Made by a program: the position numbers and the translations under genes. From the NCBI GenBank assembly GCA_016800925.1, contig JABCPU010000003.1, positions 1 to 64,000 on the forward strand: 64,000 nt of DNA, written 5' to 3'. The notes below the pieces were generated by a model, which was given only the letters and a program-made list of their open reading frames with translations, had not been told where the DNA came from and did no database searches. Below, piece by piece: positions 1-11,980 of the stretch; position 1 is the stretch's first letter, and the number at the start of each line of letters is the position of its first letter. Source of the stretch: Suillus spraguei (Eukaryota > Basidiomycota > Agaricomycetes > Boletales > Suillaceae).

Positions 1-762
1 CCGCTAAACTACTAGGCATCCTGCCACGAGCTTGGTAATGCTCGGCCCTCGACTTCGTGACCTCCATATCCATCCCCTATGTCTATTCCATCGTCATTCG
101 GTCCCATGGATCCTGTTTCACCGGTCTTAGTAAAAGACTTCGGCATCACTTCATCCTCTTCCTCCACCAAACTCCTTGCAGCTGCTGAGCGAGCAGTTAC
201 CCGGACTTCCTATGTCAGCATACACGTTGTCCTCTGCTCAACAGACGCAACTTAAGCGGGCTAACACTCTTGCCTTAAAACGTATGAGGAAGAATAAGGG
301 AAAGAAGCGCGCCAGATCCACTAGCCCCACGCCTGTCATCTCTCCGTCTCCTCTTCGTACGGCCCATTCTAATCCCGATGAGAATATGAAGTGTCGTATC
401 TGCGGCCTGATTGGCCATTGTCAAAAGAATTGTGCGGAATACCAATGCAGGGTTTGCAGATATTGGTCGCCCACTCATTTATCTCTTACTGTCCTAACCG
501 AGTCGGGCCTCCTCCTTTCGAGTTAACTTGGAAGGATGAAGGATTCTATGACGCACTTCGTGCTTGGGAAAAGCAGCTTGACGATGAACGCATTCACGCA
601 GAGAAAAGAAGGGACTCTAAACGACGCGCTGGTTTGGAGGAAGCTAAGTACATGATGAGTGGGTCCTTTGCTGATGAAGACTATGAATGGAGTGACGATC
701 CCGTCTATTATGCGAACCAAAGTGATTGAAAGCCGGTGACTTTCAGTATAATACGGGGGTAA
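1..762 (+). pseudogene. Gypsy-A 3' internal remnant: post-pol zinc-knuckle ORF (ORF3), C-terminal part
   Basis: This stretch aligns by eye, almost base for base, with 37671-38429 of the complete Gypsy-A copy, so it is the 3' internal end of a second Gypsy-A element whose left part lies outside the window. It encodes the C-terminal half of ORF3: a Ser/Pro-rich segment, a basic KRMRKNKGKKRA patch, one CCHC zinc knuckle (C-x2-C-x4-H-x4-C, near 388-430) and an acidic, charged tail ending at the TGA around 727. The reading frame shifts at least twice (near 180 and 450), so it is not translatable as one protein. The role of ORF3 is unknown; a zinc knuckle suggests nucleic-acid binding. Confidence 0.8.
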
Positions 763-1223
763 TGTTACAATCGTACGTGCCCCTATTCATTTTCTATTCA
801 TTTACATTACGTAACGTGACTCTGACTCATATGCTCAACGCATCTGTATGATACATGCCTTCTTTAGAATACACATTTACACTCTCACGGTTACCTGGTC
901 TGTGCGCACATATTGGCCTATTTAAGCACAGTGTACTTGTAGTAGATTCTCTACTTTAATCTTACTGGGTTTTACCTGGAATCTCCTTCGCTTAGGTCTC
1001 CAACCTAAGTCGTCTTGAATCGTCTCTAAGTCTAAGCACTCCTTAGCCTTAGTCTCTATTCTCGCGGATACCTCTTAGACTTGTCTTTGAGGCTGAACCC
1101 TTGATCGTACTCGGAACGCGTTCCTTGTACTTTTACCTTGTTCTCTTTTGAACATTGTAAGAACTCCCAGCAGACCGTCTGTGTCTTTTCACTGTCGCTG
1201 GTGACGCCACCCCAGTTCGTAAC
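763..1223 (+). repeat. Gypsy-A long terminal repeat (3' LTR of the left-edge element)
   Basis: 461 bp starting TGTTAC and ending GTAACA, the inverted-repeat termini expected of an LTR. It is preceded by a purine-rich GGGGGTAA stretch and matches the two LTRs at 31301-31773 and 38430-38899. A TATTTAAG TATA-like box sits near 925. The LTR abuts coding sequence of a minus-strand gene at 1224. Confidence 0.9.
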
Positions 1224-1886
1224 AGCAAGTTGCCTTGACCGCTTGCGACCCTTCTTTGCCAACTTCAGAGGTAAGGAAGAGTGTCCAGACATCATGGGGG
1301 ACTTCCTCTTCCTGCTCCCTTCCACCTCCGGCTCTGGGTCAGCAACAACTGCCTTACCTTTCCTTGTCCCCGAGCTCAGAGGTGGCGTGGGTGGAAGAAC
1401 CAGCGACATTGCCGGTAACGACGGGTGGGGAGGGAAGGTCCACAGTGATTGGGCCAATGGAAGGGTTAGGCATGACAGGGAGATCACCTGAATGGTCACC
1501 TAACACTCCCAGGCGCGAATCTTGCTGTGCCAGGAGTGTTTCAACACCCAGGGGTCGTCATGGCCGATGCTGTGCCAGTTGGGCCACACCCGGGGAGTCA
1601 TGGACCTGACTCTCATCAACTCCTTGGAGCAGGATGCAATGATGCCGGGCATGTAAGGCCCTTTCTCATGCTCCCTGACTATCTCAGCCTACCCAGATCT
1701 TAGAAAAACCAAAAGTAAAATTAACACATGAATGGTACTTACCACAAGATTAGTGACTTGTGCTGTCAGAGCAAGGTGGGCTTGGCCAGTGCCTGCAGGC
1801 ATGAGCCGCGCCCCAGCGATGATGCCCACAATCTGAGCAGTGGTTTCCTTGAGACCGGCCAAAGAGGTTTGAACTGGAGTAGACAT
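1224..1886 (-). pseudogene. Minus-strand gene truncated by the Gypsy-A LTR, hypothetical
   Basis: An ATG at 1886 opens a 48-codon exon (to 1743) ending at a good GTAAGT donor. An acceptor around 1689 allows about 60 more codons (AEIVREHEKG..., Trp-rich) before a stop at 1500. The same strand then has a Pro/Ser-rich, Lys-rich low-complexity segment (1499-1224, containing GKAVVADPEPE and KKGRKRSR) that runs straight into the LTR boundary at 1223. I read this as one gene whose 3' end was removed by the LTR insertion. I do not recognise the family; composition suggests a nuclear or disordered protein. The exact splicing between the last two segments is uncertain. Confidence 0.45.
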
Positions 1887-2103
1887 TTGGATTGAGTTGA
1901 AAGATGTGAAAGCTTGAGATAAGTTTGAAATCTGTTATCACTAGGATGAAGTTTCAAAAAAACCAGACAATTGAAGGACGATCTTGATAAGTGTTGATTG
2001 TTTGTCTTTGTTTGGTCATGGTTCAACTTTCGGCCATTGCCAGCCATGTGTTGAACTTCGAAGTTATCAGTTATCAATCAGTTTGATCAGTTGATCAGAC
2101 ATC

Positions 2104-3111
2104 ATGAGATCTCAACCAGCAGTCAGATTTTATGAACCTCCGTTCACTGAATACAACTCAATGGATGTGGATGACTCAACTGAGTCCCGGATTTCACTAG
2201 GTATGTTGTGCTTTCAGTACAGCTCTCAATTGACCGGAGATGGACCAGATGCACTGGACCTTGGGCCGGATGATGAGACTGAGTCCCGGATTTCATCAGG
2301 TATGTGTTGCTTTGAGTATATCTTACAATTGACTGGACATTTATTAGATCCATGTGAAGATGTATACCTTGGGCCGGATGATGAGATCGACTATGATTCT
2401 GGGTCATCAGGTGTTCCGGATGTCTTGGATGCAGTTCCTGGTAGGTTTCTCAATTCACATTTAGATAATCCAACTGTGGATGTTCATTCAATCCATCCAG
2501 ATCATTTATGCCCGGCTCAGCCTGAGGAACTGCCTTTGTTCAACGATCCGGACTTGTACCTAGGGCCTGATGATGATCTTATTGATTGTGATGAAGCACC
2601 GGAATGTGCTGATGTTGAGATTGATGCTCCGGCTATCCCAGGAATAGCAATTCCAGGTGAGTTCATTCATACCATCTCATTTTTATTGTTGATGTGATGT
2701 CCCAAGCATATGCAACACCTCCTAAACGTCAGTCCCCCATACCGGAACTCAGCAATGAAGACCTGCGTGCCATGCTTAGGGAGTTCATGCCCCTAGGGTC
2801 ATATGATCAAACAGAATGTGAGCATTTAATTGTTCATCATGTATCTTTCTGCTAATTTTCTTGAAGTTGAATCAATTCTGGATCGCCTGGACCATTACCA
2901 ACAGCATCATGGCCATCTTCCAGAGCCTACCATACATCAACTCCTCGAGGCTGACCGACCATTCCGAGTGGCTTGGGCTGACACATCTGACAAACTCAGA
3001 AGAGCTGATATGGACCTCCAGAGGTTGCAAAGGGCCAAACAGATGAGCTCTGAATTGCTGCTTGTATTAGATACCCTCATTGAAAAGTGTGATGATCAAC
3101 CCCATATGTAA
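2104..3111 (+). CDS. Hypothetical protein with repeated LGPDD motifs, three exons
   Basis: Three exons give an uninterrupted 302-residue protein: 2104-2656, 2707-2817 and 2867-3111, with GT-AG introns of about 50 bp whose phases fit. The N-terminal two-thirds is acidic and contains the motif LGPDD(E/D) three times, embedded in a duplicated unit beginning ESRIS-GM. The C-terminal third (ILDRLDHY... to KCDDQPHM) looks helical and charged, possibly coiled coil. It lies upstream of the KDZ transposase in a cluster of similarly unrecognised genes. No known domain is visible. It is one of the few unbroken reading frames in the left 45 kb. Confidence 0.6.
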
Positions 3112-3500
3112 ATATTTGGATATTCATTCACATACTTACATCATGTTCACCACTGAATTTTTCATGTATAACAATGACATTTCCAATTGATTTTAGATGA
3201 TGCACACACCCAATTGTCACATTCCAACAGCCAATTATTGATTCCCGGGGTCCAGAGCTCAGTGATTGGGATTCATCCGGAACTCGGTGATCAGGTTTCA
3301 TGATATTTGGATATTCATTCACATACTTACATCATGTGAACCACTGAATTTGTCATGTATAACAATGACAGTTCCAATTTATTTTAGATGATGCACAAAC
3401 CCTAATCTCTAATACCAACTACCAATGATTGATACCTGGGTGCTGGACCTTGGTGATCGGGAGTTGTCCGGAACTCGGTGCTTAGGATTCAACATTTTGG
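3112..3500. repeat. Tandem (direct) duplication of about 188 bp downstream of the LGPDD gene
   Basis: Two copies, about 3112-3299 and 3300-3500. Both contain a run of ATATTTGGATATTCATTCAC followed by near-identical sequence through GATGCACA, and then an E/G-rich tail with 'CCGGAACTCGGTG'. No convincing coding content. 3500-3578 shows nothing else. Confidence 0.7.
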
Positions 3501-3578
3501 AAGTGGGACACTGTGTTTTGAGAAGTGTGACAAATGATGAAAATGTGGTAAACATGGGGGCAGTTTGGTATATGTACA

Positions 3579-5439
3579 TTATTTCCTTCCCCTTGCCCTG
3601 GTTACTCGAAGTGTACTCTCTACCAGCTTTTGAGACTTACTCTGGGTGGTCCTTGCGGATGGTTCAATGACAGCTTTCTTGCCCTGTATACTCCTTGGTT
3701 CCAGTGATGTGTTCCTCTCTTCCACTTCCTCAGTGAACCCGGCCAGGAGGTTGCCCATCCGTGATGTCAAAAGTGCACCTGCCTTGGCCGGCCTGGCTGG
3801 GTGAGGCTCTGGCATTGAACATGGAACTTCTGTCTCCTTGGGTGCTGAAGATGGGTGTGCTATTTGTCTGGGTTTCTTCAGCGGGGATCGACCATCAGCT
3901 GAGTCATCATCAATGTCATCCTCCTTGTCATGAGTTTCACTGTCGGTATCACTCTCGGCTTTGGTTGATGGATCCTGGGGCCTTCGGAGAGTTCCACTCT
4001 TCTGCATTCTCACTTGACGAGTCAGACACGATGGCGACTTGCCGGATACCACAGATGGTACCATGTCCCCATCCTTGTTCTTCCATGCTTTGAACAGGAA
4101 TGTTGAATCTTTTCCTGTTTCCTGCTGAGCATACCAGAAATTGAGCAAGGCCGTTGTGTCCCAGTTTTGCAACTTCGAAGGCTCCTTCAGGTCAATATCC
4201 GCCAGAAGATACTTCCTTGCCACAAAGTCATCCTAACTTTGTACGAGGGCACTCCATGGCACGACAGCCTTGTCATTCCCGGAACATATTCCTGTGTCCA
4301 CGCATTCAGCAACATCTTGGATGTTGCCACGACAGACTCACTGTAGTGCGATGTAAGAAACACCCTGACTATGGCTTTCTTCTCCTCAAGTTTTGTTTCT
4401 GTGATGTCTGGAAGCAACGGCATCCCATTTCCATCTGTGTCGAGTTCAAAAGCTGGTTTTCTGACTCTTTTGCGACCTCCCTTGACCTGTTGTCCTCCGT
4501 CCTGTGCCCCGGCACCTATCATTGTGATGATCAACAAATTCATTCTTGCATCCAAAGTTCAAAAACTCACCAAACTGTTCCTGGGCGTACTCCTGCCATA
4601 CTGGCTCAATGTCCTCCCAGTCCTTTGTCTTCATGAAGCTGTCCCCATCTCCTAATGCCTCATTATCATCATGCCTGCACACATATATTGAGATCCAAGA
4701 TCAGCGATGACGGACACAATTGACTTACATCCCGAACAGAACCTCTCCCTGTTCATTCTTCCAAGCTGACAACACAAAAACTCTCATCCCGCATTGCCTC
4801 CACATCTCTTTCGAAAAGTGCTCCATATATGCCGGTCCCTTCTTACTAGCAACTTCTGCTTGTATCTCTGGAGGAGGAAAGCTGTTTGACCATTCTTCCG
4901 CTGTTTCTTTTGCCTTCTCCAACTCGTCATCGTCCAATTCAGCCATGACTCTCTTCACAACCCCCTGATAATGTTTGAACATACTGGGATCTCCCGGCTT
5001 TGCCCCGGACTCGTCCTCAATCCTCTTTAGCACCTCTTCGCGCTTCTGCTGGTAGACCACCATCCTAGGCGTCCATTTCCTCACATACTTTATCATGTCC
5101 TTCCTTTCCTTCCTTTTCTTGTTGTTGAACAACCAAGTCTTATACATCTGAGAGTTGATGGAAGAATAGATGTTAAAATTGTAGTTTTTCAACACAACGA
5201 AGACGCATCACCTGCTTCCTCTTTTTCCATTGTCCTTGGTCGACTTTAGGAGCAAACAACCTGGCTGCCCTGGCAATTGCAGTGAAAACCCCTCGCTTCT
5301 CACCCCTTTTGGCTGCGGTCCACTCAGGAAGGTAGTTCTTCAACTCCGAAATTTCGTTTTCTGTGAGCTTCTGTGTCTGTGGTTGACGTGCCCTATTTCT
5401 GCCGGAAGTCGAGTGAGTGGAATGACCCGTCCTTGCCAT
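3579..5439 (-). pseudogene. KDZ-neighbourhood hypothetical gene, about 5 exons, one frame break
   Basis: ATG at 5439 (MARTGHSTHSTSG...). Exons joined by GT-AG introns can be followed: 5439-about 5207, about 5142-4740, then an exon ending QEQFG, then one starting AGAQDGG, down to a Lys/Arg-rich C-terminus ending RVTRARGRK at 3579. The central part is Trp- and charge-rich with phrases such as WTPRMVVYQQKREEVL and MRVFVLSAWKNEQGEV; the C-terminal 200 residues are acidic then basic and look disordered. A single-base frame shift near 4225 (before FVARKYLLAD) breaks the last exon. I do not recognise a named domain. It is transcribed away from the KDZ transposase start, 240 bp from it. Confidence 0.6.
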
Positions 5440-5676
5440 GGTGAATCAAATTGCAGAATGGGCTGAGGATAAGCAATGTGGAAGTATGAACGAATTGTCA
5501 GAAGTTGATCTTTGACAAAAGCCTAACAGTAGCTTAATTGAGCTATATTGGTCCCGAAGCCATAAATGGACATAAATTTGTAATGAGTCGGCAGGACAGT
5601 ATGACACCACAATGTAATAAAAATTCATTTCACCTGAGCAGATGCTTTGCTTGCAAAATTAGCATTATAAAATAAG

Positions 5677-8600
5677 ATGAAGATAGGTAGATGCACCCCA
5701 TTGCAAAAATCCCACAGGGTAGAAGCAAGGGGCAGCAAAGGTAGAAAGATTTGGGTCAAGGTCCCACTTGCAAGCACAAGACGACGAGCCTACAGGTCCA
5801 TGCCTCACTCTCCCCCAGAATCACCAACACTTCAGCCTGTTCAGGCACCACCTCCTTGGGATGACTTTCCTGACAATACTTATGAGCAAGACCAAGGCTC
5901 ATTTGAGCCATTGCAACTCCCAAAAACCATGGCAAGTTCATGTTAAATGTTGGAGTGTCATTCAAACTATAGCTAAATATAAAAAATGCAGAGTCAAAAT
6001 GACTACCTCAGACAATGGCTGCCAAGGCAGGAATCATATCTGCATCACCTCCTGGATCGAGAAGCTCCACCAGAAGACAGGAGATGCATCATCTGCCACC
6101 AGGATGGGGTCTACAAATGTCAAGATTGTCTTGGCGAGCCTCTCTATTGCATGGGCTGTTGCAGGAGTCAACATTGTTGCAATCCTTTCCACTGGATCAG
6201 TCAATGGAATGGTCAATTCTTCGAGTGGAGTTGTCTCGCTCATGTCGGACTCACCATACACCTCGGGCATGATGGCAAGCAATGTCCGGTGCTCACAGAT
6301 AGGTGGGATTTGTTCAAAGGAGATGAACCTGAAGACCAGCTTGAGCCTGAAGATCTTCTGTCTGTGTCGGGACCTGATTTCCAGCCGAAGGAAAACACCA
6401 TGGTCATCGTTGACAAGTCCGGAGTTCACCGCCTCGAGGTTCAATGCTGTGATTGTCCAAATGCCATGAGTCCGGGACATTCAAATGTTTTGGCATGGAT
6501 TTTTCCCTGCATCGTTTAAACAGGCTGAAGACCGTGTTTACCTTTGGAGTGCTGGATGATTTTCTATTGGACAACCTTGAATGCAGCACCTTGTCAATAC
6601 CATACTTCTAATCTCAGATCCGACATATCCAACCAGATTGATTGATTCCATATCCGTCCGTCCACAGATCCTGTCCGGACATCCATCCGAATGTGCTCAC
6701 TTCTCGCACCTTAACTCCCTTGTGTATATCTGCGTCTATCCCTTTCGTCATTCTCCTGTTTCCGGTATTCGGCTGTTTATATTCCGTCCTGTGTCACTGA
6801 TCGTTTCCTGTGTTCATTTCCGATTCATGCTTCTGATTCTGTGCATTAACTAATAGACTTCCGTTACACTTCATACATAGCCCTCAGTCCAGACTTGCTG
6901 ATTATCCGTCTTAGATACTTACAGTACATGTATAACCACTTGTAGATCTCCGTAGAACCTTAGTTCGAATATATCTTAGATTCTACTCATTCCGCTTCTT
7001 CCGGACTTAGCCACCCTCTGCTCTAAAGTCACCTTCCGAGACTTAGGATTGATTCCTATAGTCTATATTCTGACTCTATCTTCGGATAGTCTATCTCCGT
7101 TAGTTTCTAGTTAGGAACTCGTTCCAAAGCTAGTCTTAATCTTCGTTCCATTCTTATGTTCCGAATAACTTCAAACGTATCATATCCAATACCTTCGGAC
7201 GTCCGGATCCGTCACGCAACTCTTTCGGATCTTCGGACGAATAACTCCTTTTTGAAAATAAGGGGCATTACTCAGAAAGGGGCACAGTGCACGAACTGAG
7301 GCCAAAGCCCTTCGGATCTCTCTACCTTTGAGTACGGTCTTAACACCCTCCGCAATGAACTATTACAGCAAGCTCCGGTGAATGACCTCGAGCATGTTTC
7401 CACACCTTGTTCCAGTAATGCTATTTGTGCTTCATCTAAAGGACATGATGTTGACACAGGCCGTGGCAAGGATCGATACAGAGAGCTCGTGAGAGTTGCT
7501 TGACAGTGGAGGCAGTTGAAGACCATGAAATGGCATGGCTATGGCCATCGTTCTGACATCCCAAACGCAGGAGATCTTGCATTATTTTGCCGGCATGTCC
7601 TCAGCCTGGGATTAATGTATCTTTGTCAGGGGATGAATCACTTGATGAGTGAGTCATGTTCAATACCAAAGTGAACTCGGCGATGATAAGAACTCCAAGC
7701 TGGAAATACACCCGGTCATTTGTGATGGACGGAAATTCCAAAGCTGAACACCTGCATCCCATTAATCCCCTCGATGAAGTTTGGCTTTCAGATGGGCTTG
7801 GATTCATGGTCGGAAAGGACAGGTATAACATGCATCTTGCAGAGGCTGCTGACACGGTGGAAAAATCGAGCTGCAACAATCACCGGGCGGTCAATCAAGC
7901 AATGCGGCACGGCACAAGCTCGAGTCCACAGGAATCGGGGGAGTTGCCTGCGCCCGGCATGGGTGCTTTGTCCCTCACTCGATGGTTGATTTTCAGAAAG
8001 GGGAAAGGCAAGCCAAACATGCCATTGACATTCACTAGTTGACCATGCATCATTTGCAGACAAATGAACATGGACTACGCCTTTGTGAGGCTGCCCAGCA
8101 CAACATGGAAGGCATTACCAGGGCTGTCACCTTCTATGACATCAATTGTCAATACAACAAGCACTTTCGTGTTCGGGTGGATCGAAGCCGATACCTTGAC
8201 ATGGTACTGGAACTGACCATCATTCCTGGAATGGTTGTGGCATGTGCATGGACATCAGGACAGTTGCTATGTCCGATATGCTTTGAATTTTATTGAAGGC
8301 ATTGGCCGGATTGATGGAGAGATCATGGAGACCCTATGGGCGCATCTCAACCTGATTTCCCCTGCCGCTCGGGGAATTTCATCCACGCACCAAAAGGAAT
8401 GTCTTGATTATCAGATGAACGATTCCAATTTCTGCAAGATGATCCGCATGAAAAGGACTCTTTGCGGAAATACAAGCTGGCGAAGAATGGCATCGCCGAA
8501 AGTGGCAAGGCTTTCGACAGACTTGATGAAGCTGCACCCGGCAATTTAAAGACACAATGGTTAGCCAGCGAGATGGTCGCTCAGTCCAAGAGAATCAGGG

Positions 8601-9860
8601 ATCCTGCGGCGATGGATTTATATGAAATCAATATCAAGAAGGGTAATTTAACATTCTTTGTCTCCGTGGAGCTCCGCATTCATTTTTCACTTAGCACCAA
8701 GCAAAAAGGAGATTGAGCTTAGACTACTAGAAGTGGGTAATGCCCATCATGCAGCACCCTCTTGCAGATCTGTGGCAACATGGATATTCATTGGGTTGGC
8801 AATTGAAGAGGCTCAAATTGCATTGCTCATGAGGTCCACAGAATTGGAAGACGATCGACGGAAACACAGAGATTAGATATCGCCTGGCAATGCGATCGTA
8901 TCCAAGGCCAGATAGATGAATTCACTCGGTCTGCTCTTACGCATCTGGGAGAGGGATTTGATGCAGATGATGATCCTGACGACTTGAACATAGATATTCT
9001 TGATGATATTGATGATGACCCGGCAGATTTCACCAAGACATCTGATGCATGGACAAACTTACCTGAGCTCACCATAATTCCATTGCCATCAAACCTCGGG
9101 GTTGAACATTGCAGACGCTGTATGGCAGAGGATCTGATTCCGTTGGAGATGTCGCTTTGTGAAGGGCAGGCCAATGATGCCCTGCACAATCTCCGCATTC
9201 ACTTGTGCAACAAGGCTATCCTGTTCTGAACAACAGTTAGGCAAGCCAAATCTCAAGCCCTAAAAACTCGAGCGTGGTCCCAGGTGACATCAGTGCAGCA
9301 GGCAGTATCCCTACATGCCAGTATATATACAAAAACCAGGAAGCAAATGATACAACTTGAGCCAGGGCCAGACCAGCTTCAGAAATACAAACCCTGCTTC
9401 ATGAGCAGCTCAAAATCAGCACTGCCATCAGCGATCCAAACGCCCGAGGTCAGTGAAATGAGTCCCTCGCTTGGTTCTGGTCAGTGGAAGTCGATATGGA
9501 GGGTCCAGAAAATTCGTGGAATGAGGAATGTGAGTTCGGGCATGCTTGATATATCCTGTGGTGAGCTGACAGGACCCATCCCAAGTTTACCGAGTTCATT
9601 GGCTTCAGGCAAAGGCACTACGGGATCGATGGATGGAAGAAATATCATTGGTGCAATCAGAAATGGATTGGACATGCAACTTTTTCTTGTGGAAGGCAAC
9701 CCAATGGGGTGCCTGGATGCAGGAATCATTGTTGAAACAACTTCCGGGTCATGCATGCTATGCTGGAAGGCAGTCTCAAATGTATTCCTTACTAGCTCAG
9801 GATGCACAGGCAGCATTTCAAGACCTGCAGCCTGCATTGATCGATGGTGCACATGAATGA
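5677..9860 (+). pseudogene. KDZ transposase (CxC2 cysteine-cluster type), decayed and LTR-interrupted
   Basis: The order of recognisable parts follows basidiomycete KDZ transposases. A CxC2 zinc cluster comes first (about 5986-6290: CIIC, CQDC, CMGCC, then PFHWISQW and LGHDGKQCP). FPASFKQ and LDDFLLDNLECST follow, then, after the inserted LTR, AMNYYSKL, WHGYGH, SFVMDGN, CNNHRAVNQ, the HGCFVPHSMVDFQKGE block, VTFYDINCQYNKHF, WHVHGHQDSCYVRY, and the tail ending QMYSLLAQDAQAAFQ at about 9860. At least ten frame shifts or stops separate these blocks, so no active enzyme is encoded. A solo LTR (6592-7345) splits the codon run between ECST and AMNYY. The KDZ superfamily are DNA transposases with an RNase H-like fold; the catalytic acidic residues cannot be assigned securely here. 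Confidence 0.85.
6592..7345 (+). repeat. Solo LTR of Gypsy-B inside the KDZ transposase
   Basis: 754 bp beginning TGTCAATACC and ending TTAACA. It matches the 5' LTR of Gypsy-B (26951-27720) along its whole length, including the block AAGGGGCATTACTC near the 3' end. Removing it rejoins the KDZ reading frame (ECST to AMNYY). The flanking 5-bp duplication is imperfect (CACCT on the left, CCCTC on the right), so the insertion is probably old. Confidence 0.85.
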
Positions 9861-10031
9861 ATTTGTTTTGCTGATGAAACGCATATTTGACACCCAAACA
9901 TTGAGTCCTGGGAATTGTCCGGGTCAGCCCATGTCGGAGTTTGAATTTCTAATCCATCCATCAGTGACTCATATCATCAGCTCTTCACCATCTGTCAGTG
10001 TCATTCCCAGCGTCACACTCTTGCATTAGCC

Positions 10032-10835
10032 ATGCCTGAAACTCCTGCATCCACATCTGGCACTCCAAATACTGGACATCACTGGCAACCCATGAAGCTG
10101 AACCTTCAAGATATTTCTTGTACTTTGAATATGGCTGCATCGCGCATCCGCGCATGTATCTCTCAATATCAGATGGAGGCTGCTAACAACCCTCCCTCTT
10201 CTGCCCGGATCATGTACTTTAAAGCCAGGCTGCAATGGGAGATCAATGTAAGTGACTGATTACCAGATGACCGGCTGACTTTTGTGGGCAATGCTGAGAT
10301 TTCCAACAGACATTTGTTACGCCACTCCTGCAGTACTCAGCTGCAAGGAACATCGTTTCTGTTGTTCCAAGCCCGGTCGCTCATGTCCTGACATTGTATC
10401 CCATGCTCACCTGGAACACTGTTCCAGACCACATCTTTTCATCCCACCTATGTCAGTTTGATGATGTCGCAGCTCTGGGACATCCATCCCAGATTATTCC
10501 CAGCTATGATACTCCATGGTGGATGGGACACACCCAAAATTCCGAATGAACCATGGCAATGGGGTCAAATCATGAGGTCCTGTGTCGTTCACTACCAGCA
10601 TTGGATGGAAAATGGAGTTGAGGATGATGGCTTGGTTCTTCCTGAGGAGGTAAATGACTCATCAGGCCCATCAGTGATGGGACTTAAGATGATTCGAGCA
10701 CGCCTGGTAGCATTGATGGAGGAGCAAGATGAGGGTATCCATGAGAAGATTGCAGAGGTGAAGATGTACACTGACATGCTACAGAGATTGAAGAGAGGCA
10801 GGGGAGTGGAGTCTTCTTCACTGTGTTTAGATTAG
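10032..10835 (+). pseudogene. Hypothetical gene downstream of KDZ, two exons, one frame break
   Basis: Exon 1 (MPETPASTSG... to LQWEIN, 10032-about 10248) ends at GTAAGT; an acceptor near 10310 continues TFVTPLLQYSAARNIV... to about 10550, where the frame shifts into PWQWGQIMRSCVVHY and a C-terminal helical segment rich in Glu, Lys and Met ending at 10835. The C-terminal 50 residues look like a coiled coil. No family recognised. It ends 170 bp after the KDZ remnant in the same orientation, so it may be KDZ cargo. Confidence 0.45.
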
Positions 10836-11159
10836 AATGGTCTTCATTTCATACATGATGTAAAATATTTTATTCCATCCAAATGATTGTCATGACTCCC
10901 GAATATTTTGTTCTGGATTTTGAGGACTGGATTTCAAGATCTGGATGTAGAGTCCTAAATCCCGAATGCTGAGTGGTGAATGCCCAAGTGCCAAGGTACT
11001 CAGAGTTTGGGACTCAATTCATGGGACTTGACTTTTGAATGGCAAGATTGCCTCACATATTTCTGAGTGGCAAGTCACAAATCTTAGGTACCGAACCCTG
11101 AACCCCAAAATTGTGGACTACCGGATTTCATGGTTTGGGGTTCAGCACTCAAGGTTTGA

Positions 11160-11760
11160 GACAAAATAGATATCTGTGCAACGGTGTGGGGTTTGGCACT
11201 CATCATGTGTGGATCAATAACTTTCACATTATTCTGAGTGCCAAGTGCTGAGTTCTGGGTGCCAGGGCTCGGCAGTCAGCGTTCGGCACTTAACATGTGT
11301 GCATCAATATTATTCACAATGTTGTGAGTCCCGAGTTCTGGCTGTCGGGGTTCGTGGTTGGGCACTCAACATATGTGGATCAATAACTTTCACATTATTC
11401 TGGAGTGCCGAGTGCCGAGTTCCGGGTTCTGGGGTTCGGCATTCGGCGTTCGGCACTTTACATGTGGGAATCAATATCTTTCATGTTGTTCTGAGTCCCA
11501 AGTCCCGACTGCTGGCTGCCAGGGTTCGGTGTTCGGCCCTCAACATGTGTGGATCAATGACTTGCACATTATTCTGAGTCCCAAGTCCCGAGTGCCGGCT
11601 GCTGGGGTTCAGAGTTTGGCATTTATGATATGTGAATTCACATCTTTCACATTGTTCTGAGTCCTGAGTCTTGAGTTCTGGCTGCCGGAGTTCGTGGTTC
11701 AGCACTCACTATATGTGAATTCATATCTTTCACATTGTTATCAGTCCCGAGTGCTGGCTG
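11160..11760. repeat. Degenerate minisatellite, about 80-90 bp period, about 7 copies
   Basis: The phrase ATGTGTGGATCAATAACTTT and its variants recur near 11207, 11295, 11372, 11462, 11549, 11631 and 11712, each followed by CACATTATTCTGAGTCCCGA and a run of GGTTCGGC-like repeats. The wider flanks (10900-11160, 11760-11880) are made of the same CCGAGT/TTCGG words. No gene is apparent between 10836 and 11980. Confidence 0.85.
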
Positions 11761-11980
11761 CCTCACACTTTGCTGAGTCCCGAGTGTCAAGCCTGAGTTC
11801 GGACTATCGATCATTGAGTCCTGAATTTTGAGTATCGAGTCCCGAGTCCTGAGTTAGGGACTCAATTCATGGAACTCGACTTCTGACTTGAGTTCCAGAA
11901 CTGTTGATGCTCTAATTGGTACATGGTATTTGTGTGTTGCTACTAACATGGGGAACAACTCTTTCAACTTCTTTGATCTT

